The translations under genes and the position numbers were made by a program. Source: Asterias amurensis (lineage: Eukaryota > Echinodermata > Asteroidea > Forcipulatida > Asteriidae). Taken from it: 64,000 bases of DNA. Location of the stretch: positions 15,250,501-15,314,500 of the forward strand of contig NC_092650.1 of NCBI RefSeq assembly GCF_032118995.1, given 5' to 3'. Each line of letters begins with the position of its first letter. Position 1 is the first letter of the stretch. Below, piece by piece: positions 23,241-36,600 of this stretch. Below the pieces are notes generated by a model. That model saw only the letters and a list, made by a program, of their open reading frames with translations, had not been told where the DNA came from and did no database searches.

Positions 23241-24208
23241 GGGGATAATCTTTGTGCTTGCGCACCCACCCACCTTATGTCAGGCCTATATAACCCTTTG
23301 CAATTAATGAGTTATTTTACAACTTGGACTAGAGTGTAACCATGGTAATAATGAAGAATGGAGGTGCAAACAAATCAAATAAAGATCACAAAACAGTTTG
23401 TCCATCTCTACCTCTCTGTCATTGCAAGATTTAATTGTTTATTTCTTAAAGTACTTTATACAGTTTTTAGTCATTATGTACAAATTGAACACAAGATGTA
23501 ATTTAACGTCATGAGTTGTAATAATATGTGCTAATTGTTACGCCCCGTTAATGTGGTTTTTCAGGAATAGGGTACATAATTTGTTAATCGCGGAGTAAAG
23601 CTCAAATTGTTACTTAAAACATTAAGTACGCAGCAGAAGAAAACAAAATCCAGTTAAACAGACATGTCTTAACCTCATTGAGGTACAGGTTGTATTTGGG
23701 TTTGGAGTTGGTTAGCGAGATTAGGGTGGGTTGGTTTTTAGGGTTAAGGTGTTGGCGCTTGTGTTGGTTACTTGAGTTCGGGTTAAGGTTAACATGATTT
23801 AGACAGGGTCTGTTTTTTGTTTTGTTTTTCGGGCAGAAAATATTACTTGCTGCTAGCACGACTAGATTTATGAAATTTGATCCCGGCGCTGATTTTTATT
23901 TTAGATGAACATTTAAATTGTTCAATGCAAAATGTGATGCATGCAGTTGTATACAACCTCCCCTTTAACCACCTCTATTAAGAAAAGAAAACAATCATAA
24001 TTTATTCCCCACAAATTGGATGAAGAAATCTTGACATAAATTGACTAATGACATTTGGTCAAATTAGTAAGGTTCCCGTAATGAAATCTATACTTACACA
24101 ACATCCCCATTCGATGAATAGGATACAATACTAAAAATAGACTTTATAGCCAAATACCCAGGTACCACCTTTCAATAACAATGGCCTCAATGTCGCTACA
24201 AACAGGAC

Positions 24209-24779
24209 CCCAATTTCATAAAGCCTGTCAGCACGAAGACTTGCCAGTTACAACAAAATCTTGCTCAGCACAAACAAATTACCAGACAACCATTACGTTA
24301 AAGGCAGTGGACACTATTGGTAATTACTCAACATAAATATTAGCACAAAACCTTTCTTGGTGACGAGTAATGGGGAGAGGTTGATGGTATAAAACGTTGT
24401 AAAAAACGGCTCCCTCTGAAGTGCCGGAGTTTTCGAGAAAGAAGTATTTTTCCATGACTTTGATTTTGAGACCTCAGGTTAAGAACTTAAGGTCTCGAAA
24501 TCAACCATCTAAACGTACACAACTTCGCGTAACAAGGGTGTTTTGTTCTTTCAATTTTATCTTGTAAGTTTGATGACGGACTGAGCTCAAATTTTCACAG
24601 GTTTGTTATTTTATGCATATGATGAGATACACCAACTGTGAAGGCTCGTCTTTGACAATGACCAATAGTGTCCACTGCCTTTAACCTTTATAACAACTGC
24701 TACCCCGCTAATTTTTTCAATGAACCAAGAAATTTGCTGAGCATTAGTTTCTGCTAAACAGCTTCATGAAATTAGGCCG
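24209..24779. mobile_element. MITE family B, copy 5 (split by A copy 3)
   Basis: CCCCAATTTCATAAAGCCTG at the left and CAGCTTCATGAAATTAGGCC at the right. Confidence 0.75.
24298..24684. mobile_element. TTAA-MITE subfamily A, copy 3 (nested in family B)
   Basis: TTAAAGGCAGTGGACACTAT at the left and its inverse at the right, with TTAA on both sides. The flanks are the two halves of a family B element (24209-24779). Confidence 0.85.
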
Positions 24780-25304
24780 TGGTGTTAAAAAGTCTAGATG
24801 AATTTCTTTTCTCTATACATCAAATTTCTATTCAATTTACATACCCATTTTATACATAGTTTTAAAGTATTTACATGGTTCTTGAAGATTTGTTTCACAA
24901 AAATATCATATACACTGAAGTTTACAAAATTCGGATTCCTTACATACATAAATATGCATATATTTAATTTATAAATCTAACTACCAGTGATTCTAATTGC
25001 TCATCTTTGTGTTTATTTCCAACATGGACATGCAACTCTCTACGACAAAAACTCTGAGAAAAAGTAGTTTGATTTGTGACTCAAAAGATCACTTATCCAT
25101 CAAGAGGGAAGACTTGAATCTAGTTAAAAAATACTGGCAGAATTGTTGTTTGATTTATCTACACTTGTATTCATACATTCTATTTTTTTCATAAAATACA
25201 TTTTTTTCAGTTTTTGTTGCACATTCCCCCTACAAACATGACAAATTAGTGCACCAAGATGTAACCTTTTATCCACTCTTGAACCACACTATTAGCTGCA
25301 TCAA

Positions 25305-25540
25305 TGGGTGCGTTCGATTAGCTTCCCCGGGTTGACCCCGATCTTACGTCGGAATAGCTTTGACGTCATTCCAGGGGCTCACCCGGGTCAGCCCCCAGTG
25401 CCCTGCTTGTGGAACAGGTCACTTAGGGCTGGCCCGAGACATCATCACAAGAGGGTGGGTGATCATTTGATTAGCTCTTGTCAGGGGCTCACCTGAATGA
25501 GCACCGCGAGGTTGCACAGGGAAGCTAATCGAACGCACCA
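25305..25540. mobile_element. MITE with GTGCGTTCGATTAGC ends
   Basis: TGGGTGCGTTCGATTAGCTT and AAGCTAATCGAACGCACCA are 20-bp inverted ends of a 236-bp GC-rich element; flanking duplication unclear. Between MRPL38 and DENND11. Confidence 0.75.
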
Positions 25541-25800
25541 ATGATGAATCCCTCGTTTTCTACCTCCTGGCTTGAAATAAGATACTGTGGACATCAATGG
25601 CAACAGACTAAGCAAAGAGGAGTACAGGTACTAGGAAGGTCATAAAAAGGTTTTTGTTAGAAGGAACAACTGTATTTCTACAAGTATCTAAGAAATAATT
25701 TTATTTGTAGGCCTTGTTGGCTGTTAATGAGTTGGACAGTGAAATCAGATACATTAATGAGGTTATGCAGTATAATTAAGTTAGTTTATATTGACTGACC

Positions 25801-25952
25801 CTAAATGCCGAGTCACACTGCAGCGATAACGAAAATGCGCAAAGAGAACGCATACTATTGGTTGAATGAGCGTGTGCGTATTCTGCATGGAGCAGTTCAA
25901 CTAAGTGATCGTGACCGTTATGTTTGTTGCTGCAGTGTGACTCGACCTTTAG
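25801..25952. mobile_element. 152-bp MITE with GAGTCACACTGCAGC ends
   Basis: Inverted ends of about 24 bp: CTAAATGCCGAGTCACACTG and CAGTGTGACTCGACCTTTAG. Confidence 0.75.
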
Positions 25953-26444
25953 TCCACACATTAAAATCGCCACAACTCATGCATTGACTACATAATGTCA
26001 ACATTTCTTTGGTTAAGTATTGAAGGGGTGGGGACTTAAGAGTTAGAAAATTGTTTTAAACAATCGCAAACAATATTTGCTGGGCGGAAATTAACCACAA
26101 AAAGTAGACATTGAATATATAAAAACACTAAACAAAACTTTGTTTTGTTAAGATATTACTTTCAAATTCAAACAAAATAAATAAATAGTTCTTTGTTAAT
26201 AATGCACAGTGAGTATTAAACAAGATGTATTAAATGAGGCAACATAATGTTAAATAACTAATTTATTTGCAGAATATTTGCAACAAACAAATCAGCTGAA
26301 TAAAGTGTTACACTTAAGTCACTCATTTGTAAGTTAAAATCAATTTCAAGGTATAATATTTCTTATCTTTGATCTATAAAATTGATATAATTTCCACTTC
26401 CAATGATATTCCTTTAATAACCACAAAATTAATTACCCTTTAAT

Positions 26445-26610
26445 CAGGCCTCGACCTATCCCACGGCACCTACAGCAATTGCCATGCTGTTTATTTTTGC
26501 TGTGGTGCCCTTTGCAAAGTTGCAATACAAATTTAAAATTTTCCTTTTAGAGTTGCCCCTTACCAGAGGGAAATTTGTCTGCTCCTTCAAGAGCGAAGTT
26601 TCAAGGCCTG
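26445..26610. mobile_element. hAT-like MITE with CAGGCCT ends
   Basis: CAGGCCTCGACC at the left, TTCAAGGCCTG at the right; inside are GCCCTTTGCAAAGTTGCAAT and CCTTCAAGAGCGAAG. Relatives lie at 5975-6147, 12800-12890 and 19471-19603. Confidence 0.6.
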
Positions 26611-26734
26611 TTTTTTAATGAATAAAATTAACTTCTAAGATGGTAAGCCCAAGAAACACTGATCAGAATTTGTTTGTTTTACATCATGTAACAATTTGTT
26701 ATTGAATTGTACTCAATTATTAAAATAAATCATT

Positions 26735-27025
26735 AATTTGGGGGGGCTAATCATCCTTACTCGCAGCTAAGAGCTGAAGTGCTAAAGACGCGGCTACGAC
26801 GTGTTCGAAGAAGCAGGCATGCAAGGGCGCCTCTGGCTGCCAGCCACATCAACCCATTATGACCACGGAGCACAGCCAAGATCGAAAGAGTTTGATTTTT
26901 TTCCTGAGGGAGGAAAACCAGATGGTCTGGAAAACCCTCGTGGAACAGCAGAAAACCACTGCACAACTCAACTCACATATATGGCCCTGGCCGGGAATCG
27001 AACCGGGGTCACATTGGTGAGAGGT
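26735..27025 (-). mobile_element. tRNA-derived SINE (family S1), head truncated
   Basis: Same family as 12157-12468; it ends at GGTCACATTGGTGAGAGG, missing the first bases of the tRNA-like head. Confidence 0.7.
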
Positions 27026-27494
27026 TTTATTTGTACATCTTGAGGTCGCAATGGGGGGGGGGGAACTGCTCTGTCATTCTAAAAACTTTGTTTAAATTTT
27101 ACTTAAAAATTAAATGGATCACTCTTTCCTGTATTTGTTTACTTTGCTTTCCTCTTGGCCGTGTCTTCTCTCTCATGTTTTCTTAAAAATATTTGTTAAA
27201 GCCATTTTTGTTGTATGGACTACACCAAAACAACAAATTCCTCCTTTTTTACCACCAATAAATATATTTGTTAGAAATTATTTACTAAAAATACATATTT
27301 CATTTTGAGCAGCCACCTCCATGACTGGTTAAAAAATCCCTGTTCCTTATTTCATTACTTTCCTGTTACGCTTCATCAAGTAAATATAATTTGTTATTTC
27401 CAAATGGGTTACACCAATATTCCTTCCTTGTTTTGTTATTAACAATAAAGATTATTTTCTAGAAAGACTTTAATAAAAAAAGGAACCATGATTT

Positions 27495-27690
27495 AAAATT
27501 AGTGGTCTGATCCGGTTCCAAGCAGTTGAGTCAGTTCAAACCAGTTCTAACCTGATCAGTGGTCCATTCCAGTTCTAAGCAGTTCAAACTGGTTTGAGTC
27601 AGTTTAAACGGGTTCACATCTGATTTAAAATCAGTGGTTTGATCCGGTTCCAAGCAGTTCAAACTGGTCTGAGTCAATTTAAACCAGTTC
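27495..27690. repeat. Degenerate repeat at the DENND11 stop codon
   Basis: Words GTTCAAACTGGT, GAGTCAGTTTAAAC and GATCCGGTTCCAAGCAGTT recur. The array reaches the TGA at 27691-27689, so the 3'UTR begins inside it. Confidence 0.7.
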
Positions 27691-30600
27691 ACACCGGACA
27701 GCACGGGTTATCCACCATGAGGATGACATCAATACCATAGAGTTCCACAAGGTCCATAATGAACTGGCGGTCAGCGATGGGGTCCAGCCCCATGGCTTTC
27801 ATGTGGTCAGTTGTCAAGGCTTTGTCCTGGCTCTCCGATACGTCCATGAGGGTCTGGAAGATGTGGTTGTTCTGCTCCAAGAAGAATCTGGGGATGGGAA
27901 ACAGACGAGCATTTTGGTGAATACATGTACTTATTGACTTAGAGTTTGTCATTTTGTTGTTTAACAAGCCTCTCACTGGCTGTGTTTTACACGTACTTTA
28001 ATAAGGCAATCAATGTGTGGTGAAGAGGTTTTCAACTAGTGGTTTAAACCCGCCGAGGCCTTGATAATTTTACCGAGACGAAGTCGAGGTAAATTATCAA
28101 GAACCAGGCCTCGGCGGGTTTAAACCACTAGTTGAAAACCGATCAACACACTTTGGTTCCCATTCATAAATACCTTTTTGGTCAAAAAGTAAAATAAATG
28201 GAAAAAATTATAATTGTTCAATGTTTTCTTTCAACACAACACCCCTCCAGCTATAAAATGGTAAGGCCCTCGGGTAAATAACTCCTTATAAGGAGATTGC
28301 TGTGCGCGTCGCATACCGCGTGATGTGGCACAACTGTCCCGGCCGTTGCTCTCGACCAATAGGAAGGAAGAAACTGTCTTATAAGCACAGGTGCAAGCTC
28401 GCATGTCACGCCCATGTTTCAACACTTACTGGTCATTATCAAAGGTTTAAACACCCCCAAGTGACGCGCTCTCCACCAATAGGAATAGCGAAACTGTCTT
28501 AGGTATTTATGAATGTTTTCTACTTATTACACGCATTGCACACGCAAGAGACCCACGGCTTTATTTATTTGATTAATTCTGGCTGTGATGCCAAGGATTC
28601 TCAGAAAAGGTAGCTTATAATCACTACACCAGCCAAGAACCTCCATGGAGAGAAGACAGGAAGGAATGTTCAGTCTTAGATATTGGAGGAAACCCAAAGA
28701 GAAAAATCGACAGAAGAAAAAATTATGGTGTCTTATGAAATGTCATGGTAAAGGAGACAAGGTTTAGAGTTCCCCTAAATGTGATCATTTATTCAAACAG
28801 ACTGTGCGAGTATTCAAACCTGGTAAGATGCTTTAAAATGTTTGATTTTATTATTATTTTTATTTTTTATTATTATTACTTTATTTGCCATAACAGTACA
28901 AAACAAAATACAAGACAATATACCCCAGGATGGGCAATATAAATACCTTTTTATTTATTTATTTATTTATTTAAGGATACAAGTGTCACGACCGGCATTC
29001 AATCTTAAATTTGATGCTCTATAAACCACTCAGCTATGACACCCTATACATGGTTAAAAAATATAGCAAACTGAAAGTGTTTCTTAGTAAACTTACGATG
29101 CAAAGATTTGATCGTCATCCATGTCATCTTCGCTGTGCTCCTGGGATTTGAATAACGAAGCGCATCTCTGATTGTTCAACCTGTTGAACTTCTGCTTGTC
29201 CATTGCATTGATCTTACCCATGGCTGTCAGATTGGCAGAGTTTGTCGTCACGTTCTGGTTGTCCACGTAAACGTCGTACAGCGACTTCTTTTCTTGAAAG
29301 ATTTTCTCAGTTGTACCTTCCCAGGATGAAAATTAAAGATGTCCGAAGAGAGTTTGAGACAAGTTTGTGGGTGTGTTTACCTTGTACATTTCAGAACTGA
29401 TTTTGGTGTTTTTTTAATAATTTTTTGTAAAAAAAAGAAAGAGTACAGTTATTAGTATTCAGAACTTAATAAAACACAGCATGCAGCATCAGAGTCCAGC
29501 TTTCTCCAAGAAGATGATCAGAGCATACTGATCGAAACGTCGAGTTGAAACAAACAATTCTTTTCAGAACAACCCCAACTCATTTAGGGTCATCACATGG
29601 TGTAACCAGGTGTAACCACAAACCTTCCATATTGTATTTCCATCATGCAAAGTTTCAAATCCTACTTAAAACACTCTAGTTTTGATTAAATGCACTGGGC
29701 ACGCTTGGTTAAATTGTCAAAGACTTGTATTATCACTTGGTGTACCTAAAATATGAATAAAATAACAAATTTGTTGAATTTTTGACTCAATTGGTCATCA
29801 AAGTTGCAAGAGAATAATGAAAAAAAAAGCACCCTTGAACAAATTTGTGTGCCCTCAGATGCATTAAAGGTTTCAGACCTGAAGTCTTTTATTATTTCAA
29901 ACATTTGTGTGAGAAGTTACTTCTTTCTTGAAATCTCCATGGTGAGGATATCCCAAAACAAAATATTGATTCAAAAATGGCTGATACTTACAAGCAACAT
30001 ATGAGACTTCTGTTTCTAACGTGTCAATGTCAGCTACATTGATGTAGAAGAATGGTTTATGGTCCATGGCCGAGGATATAAACACGTCGTATTGACCAAG
30101 TAATGATGCACAGTATACTGCAAAAATTAAAGATAAAAAGGTGATAAACTGATAAGCCCATACATGTGTAGCAACCAATGTAAAAAAAACATCAACAAAA
30201 GTAAGTCCCCCCCCCCCTTCAACAGTTCGTCATAACATTGTAAGGTAAAACATTTTACCAATACAACCTATTGTTTCCTAAGTGTTGTTGAAAAATGAAA
30301 GATGTCCATGAATTCTGTGTTTACATAATATCAATGTTTTATAGGCCCTACCCATGGTAACCAATGTAATACAACCTCAGCAATCAATCTTGTAGCAAAA
30401 ACAAATTCTTGGTAACCAGGGATTACACTCCAAGCAGTGCCTATTGGATAATCCATCCCTCTCTAATCCTACATTGTCCTAGGAGGTGATAGGCTATACA
30501 AAAATAATGAACTGAGAGCGCAAAGCGTGAAGCTTGCGAGCGCAAAAGCTTGCAAGCGTGAGGCCTACTTACATACATGTACATTTATCTGTGGTTTTGA

Positions 30601-33600
30601 AGGCCCTACTCTGCAAAGAGGGAATTTCATATCGTTTTTATCTAGTTAAAACGGAGAAATCACATCCCCACTAATCCCCCTCTAATCCCCCTCTTCGTCT
30701 CTCCCCGTCTCATCCTCTCAAGGGAGACGCTCAATCTCATTGTTCCAGATATCCCTCCATCTGCAAGACATGGCTTCAAACCAGGCTGTAGAGATCGGCC
30801 CTAGAGTCACAAGGACATGCTACCCCCTTGTCATCGTTCCATCATCTATTGAAACCAACTCATCAACTTAAGTCTTGTCCTCTGCCAGAGTCTATTAGAT
30901 CTGCGCTTAATTTGTGTGCCTGCTCCTTGGGCTCCTTGGGGGGGGGGGGGGTTGCTCTTACACCGAGCCACGACATCAGACGGACAAAGGAACGTTTATA
31001 GAGACACGAAATGCAATCAATGAGAGATAATTAAGGGTTTTATGAGGTTGTAATTTAGAAAAGGACATCTTACATGAAGCTGATATTAAGAGCATTTGAC
31101 CTTTGACATTATATGCTTTACAAAAGAGCCACAGAGCCTAGACTCCCTACAGGCACAATTTATACACAGCTCAACTGTTACATTTGATGGAAATTTTTAC
31201 TTTTTTATATTAGAAAACAAAACAAAACTGCCAGATGTTATCAAGACTTACAACATGTATCCAGCAGTTATTAAGTGTTTTTTATTAAGTAATAAATGTT
31301 TTGCTCATAATTATGACCGGAAGGGCTCAATTTCATATAGCTGCTTAAGCACAAAAAGTAGCTAAGCACTGCTCACCAGTACCTACTCACCAGAACAGGG
31401 TTACCAGCCAAAATACCATACCACTCATGCAATATGTGACTGGTATCCTGCTCATTCCTGCTAAGCAGAAATATGTTTCTGCTAAGCAGAAATATGTTTC
31501 TGCTAAGCAGAAATATGTTTCTGCTAAGATGTTTTGGGGCCTTGTGTAGTATCTAGCCAGCCAGGAATTGTCTCGGAATAATACAAGGTTGCTTGTTTAG
31601 TAAACAAATCATGTCTGTTGGGCACTAATGAACCATTTTGTATATTACCCAGAGCAGCATAATGTTCTTAGTTTTAATTTACACAATGGGCAAGAACAAT
31701 TACCTGGTACTCAACCAATTAAAAAGACCTTCATGTACATCGTCCCTTTTAAACAATTAGCGTTTCAATTAGTCTTTATACAAATGCTGAAACTTAAGTC
31801 CCGAGACAAAAGCACCTAATTAGGGCCCACAATTACAACAACATTTACATACACCGTACCTACTTTGCACTAATACTGGGGGGTAATTCCACCGCACCAG
31901 CTCGCTTTTAGGAGAACAATGTCACTCAATCCTTATTGTTCAATCCTTAGTACCTTACATCACAGAAAACTAAACGTGTATCAATAAACTCAAATGTATA
32001 CTTTGAATTTCTTTACTTCATACATGTACTATCATTACATTTTGACAACAACATTCCACACACACACAGTACACACACAACCAATTTAAAGGAAAGGTAC
32101 ACGTTTGGGAACTGTCAAAGACCAGGGGCCAATTTCATGGAGCTGCTTAAGCAAAAAATTCGCATAAGCATGAAAATAGGTCGCTTATTTTACACATGTT
32201 ACTGGCAAAAATTTCATGCCATATACATTGCTTGTGACTGGTATTAAGCTGTTGTTTACTTAGCATAACAAATTCAATTGAGTGGAGTCTTAGCCAGTAA
32301 TATGATTATACGAAGATTCTTTTTGCTTAAGCAAAATTTTTTGCTTAAGCAGCTCTATGAAATTGGGCCCTGTCTTCATACATGTACTTGATGTATCCCA
32401 TCATAGGCATAAAATAACAAGCCTGTGAGAATGGCCTCAATCGGTCATCAAAGTTGCGAGAAAATGATTAAGGAAAAACACCCTTGTTGGGCGAATTTGT
32501 GTGCTTTCAGATAGGAATAAAAGACTTCTAGCTAGAAGTATTTTATTATTATAGTGAGAAATTACCTATTTCTCAAAAACTACGTTACTTCAGAGGGAGT
32601 TGTTTCCCACAATGTTTTATACTATCAACATCTCTCCAATGCTCGTTACCAAGTCATTTTTTTTAAGTTAATATTTGTTTTGAGTAACTACCAAACGTGT
32701 ACCTTCCCTTTAAGGCTGGTGTTCCTAAAAATTAATACCATGCCATTGGCATTACAGGAAACTTTTGGGAAATCCTGTTTCAAAATGTCATCGGAGATAA
32801 ATAAGAATCCCAGTGTGGTCCTTACCTCTGTAGCAGACAACCCCAATTGGTGGTGGAGAGAAGAATAAGATTCTCTTCCTGAGAAGGATGTACTTCCATA
32901 AAACAAAGATCTGCTCCCCGAAGAAGTTAATAAATTGTGCAAAACAGCCGGCAGGATGGGTGATCTGAAAACACACAAAATTTAAAATAACAATCAAACC
33001 AGAGTCTTATTCAACAAATCTGTGAAAATTTGGGATCACTTGGTCACCAAAATTGCAAGAAAATAATGAAACAAAAACACCCTTACTGCGGAAATGTCTA
33101 TGTTTTCAGATGCCTGATAAAAGGCTTAAGGCCTGATGTCTTTTAATTTTTGAGTGAGAAATTACCTCTTTCTCAAAAAACGATACGTTACTTCAGAGGG
33201 AAAGGTTTCTGGCAATGTTTTATACTATCAACAGCTCTCCGCGGCTCGTTACCAAGTAAGTTTTTATGCTAAGAATTTGTTTGAGTAATCACCAAAGTGC
33301 CTTTTAAACAACCGACACAGCTCTACGCATTATGACTCTCCCACCCGAGCGCAATCAAAACAAAAACTATTTCTGACGTGATAAAAGCTTAGGATCAATT
33401 GTGCCGACTAAATAAAAATACCTCTGAATGCCCGAGGGAGCATCTACAAAATTACTTAAGACAAACATTCTTGAAGCAAAAACAGGCTCTGTTTATGTGC
33501 TGGACCCCCAAAGCCAAACATGTTAAATGCCTTGAACCAAAGCAAAAACAGGCTCTGTATATTAGCTGGCCCCCCCCCCCCCCCCCCGAAGCCAAATATG

Positions 33601-36600
33601 TTAAATGCCTTTAACCAAAGCAAAAACAGGCTCTGTATATTAGCTGCCCCCCCCCCCCCCCCCCCCCCGAAGCCAAAATATATTAAATGACTGGAATATT
33701 TAAGTCCATCTAAGCCTCCAAGTTCAGAGTAATCTATAAAAGAATTCGGACAAATAAAATCCTCTTTACAGATGGGGAAGAACCTTGATAATTCAGAGGC
33801 TAAAAATGTGTCTGAATTGTTATTTTTTCTTTCTTTATTTATTTATTTATTTATTTATTTCCAAGGGGGGATAAAAGACAAAATCAAACAAAATTGAGGA
33901 AATAACAAAACAATTCTGATATTTAGAACAAATTATTATTAAAGATAAAATTATTTTGCACAAAATGTTAAATAGCCTGATGGTCTTTCTTTGAGGTTTT
34001 CAGAGGGCTTTAGTCTTTGAGACAAACTCTGCTGGGGTTAAAAACGCCATGTCATTTGCATTTATACAATATGTCCTTTGGTCTAGGAAAGCAGCTCGCA
34101 ACAGAAAATCCCATTTGTAAAAGATTTGTAGTAAATTCAGAGGTAAAACGTGGAACAAGGAATAGAAATCCACCAGAGAGGCAGCTGCAAGAAAGGTACT
34201 TCCAATGTAGTTAAGTGTAGCCTAAAGGTAAGGGGAACACATGTACAATTGTATGTAAGATACATGCTCGCTGGGGAAATGTCCGAAACATGGTGTAACA
34301 TCTTGTCATGCCGCAGGAGAAATGTTTCATTCCATTAAAGAAATCAAATCTCTCCGTTGGAATAGTTTTGCTGTAAACATCAAGTGGTTAATTTCATGAC
34401 ACTGTCTGATGAGGGTAAAGACGTTAAGAATTAGCTACATATAACAAGTAAATCATTTAGTTATAGTTAATTCTTTTCCTTCATGATCTTCCAAACACAA
34501 ATATATTCAGGCATACAGGTCACATGCTACATTGTACATCATGAAGATACTATTTGACGATTTCTTGGTTTCATTTTGAGCAAAAATATTTTAGTTTTTT
34601 AATAAATAGTTACAGTAGAGCAAGTTTCCACTCGCCACTGAAGGCCTGCCAGCCTTTAATACCCAAGTACACACGACTCAATTGGGTATGAAGTAATTAC
34701 TAATGGTGCTCTACTGTAATATACATGTAGGCCAGAGGTTAATGCGCGGTGTGCGCAGGTGGTGGTTCATAGAATGCACGTCAATGCGTGGTTGAGTGCT
34801 TTGCATAATTCTGTTTATCCCAGGAAAGGGGGAAAAAACACAGTAATCTGGGCTGACATTTACCCCAGCGTGGGTGAGTCTCTCTCAATCTACTTACAGT
34901 GGATCACAGATTCAATCCATGAGGATATAAGATAGGAATATTTAGGACAGTGTCCTGTTTTGATGTACTTTGACTTTTCAGTAAAATATATTTTCTGTTT
35001 CTTTTTCTACTGTGTTTGTTTGTTGTTTTCACCAATTTATGGTTTTCCCTCATGATTCTATGGTTTAATTAGAAAAAAAACATTGAAATGTGATGCGATC
35101 AAGCTGCAAACGGGTCAATTTTGGAAACATCAGTATGGAGAAACAAGCCTAAACAGGCAATACAGGTACAGAGGGGCAACATTTTCAAAAGTTTTGTTTG
35201 GGAATTTGCATATCAAAGTATATATATATATATTTTGGGCAACATCCTTCCTTCCTGATAAAAAACAACAAAAGCTGGTTAAAACTAGCCTTGTAAGCAA
35301 ATATAACATAAGATAAGAACTTTAATAATGCCGATGTATTTTCCATAAACAACTCAACTTTATTATCTCGCATCTCTAAGTGTTTCTTCTTTCACAACCA
35401 CAAGGTGGTATTAGCATTGGGATTTAAATAACAGTATAAAAGTACAAAATAATGTTCTTTTGAAATGATTTTGTTTTGTAAGTGACCTGGGTCGACAAAA
35501 GATTCATTTTGCTTGACGGCATCACAACTATTGACAAGATTCCTAAATGATAAAAATAAAATTTCTTTTATTACAGGTTTTCTCAGCCAATTTCAACCAG
35601 AGTTCTCAAGGTGTCAGTATTTACAAACCTTCATGGAGGGTAGGTACTCTGAACTGGGTGTGGTTATGGGCGTCGGCCCCGAGGATCCTGTCATGGGTGA
35701 CGACACTGACAACGTGTCCCTCGATGACTCGATGGAGGGTAGCGACCCCTTGCGATCGTTATAGAACGCTAACAGCTGACCGTAGCGACCTGGGATCTCT
35801 AATTGGTGTCTAAAAATGAAACAGATAAATTTACAAATAATGAATGGGAGACTTTTCAAAAATTATGTTTCTGCATTAAAGGCAGTGGACACTATTTGTA
35901 GTTACTCAAAATAGTTATTCGCATAAAATCATACTTGGTAACGAGTTATGGGGAGAGGTTGGTAGTATAAAACATTGTGAGAAATGGCTTCCTCTGAAGT
36001 GGAGCAGTTTTGAAGAAAGAAGTAACTTTCCACGAATTTGATTTCGAGACCTCAGATTCAGAATTTGAGGTCTCGAAATCAACCATCTGAACGCACACAA
36101 CTTCATTATTATATCCAATTGAGCTCAAATTTTCACAGGTTTATTAATTTATGCATATGTTGAGATACAACCAGTTAGAAGACTAATCTTTGACAATTAC
36201 TAATAGTGTCCAGTGTCTTTAAGTTCAAGAAACATACCTGGACCCTACAAGGGAAGTCTTTAGAAAATGGAATAATAGAACAACAATAGCAGGACCCCGC
36301 AAACCAAATTCGTAAGGGTGTTTGTAGATTCCCTGATGTACTTTCAGTTAAATTACACGATCATAAATTTTACCTGACTTGGTTTTCCAGAAACTGCATG
36401 TGTTTGTAGAGGGCGGTGTACGAAGTGGACAAGATGCCTACAGATTTCATTCTGGCCCCCCGCTCAGCCTCGCTGTCAACGTGCATATTCTGAAAACAGC
36501 TCAGGCCAAAGTAGTTGTCTTTCCTGAAATATCTGGTGAAGAAAAGAAACAAAGATGGAGTCCACTGGTAACTTCTCTAAAGAGCATGTAATTTTGAGAA

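Larger units (their letters stand above)
21525..27688. other. Convergent intergenic region MRPL38 to DENND11
   Basis: Both genes end here. It contains two satellites, E copy 3, B copy 5 with A copy 3, two short MITEs, a CAGGCCT MITE, an S1 SINE, and AT-rich sequence at 23300-24200 and 26000-26440 where I see nothing. An AATAAA at 23379 could serve MRPL38. Confidence 0.6.

Noticed and set aside
34017-34338. Possible exon pair in DENND11 intron 4
   Set aside because: No match to DENND11 or any family I know, and DENND11 splices in phase without it.
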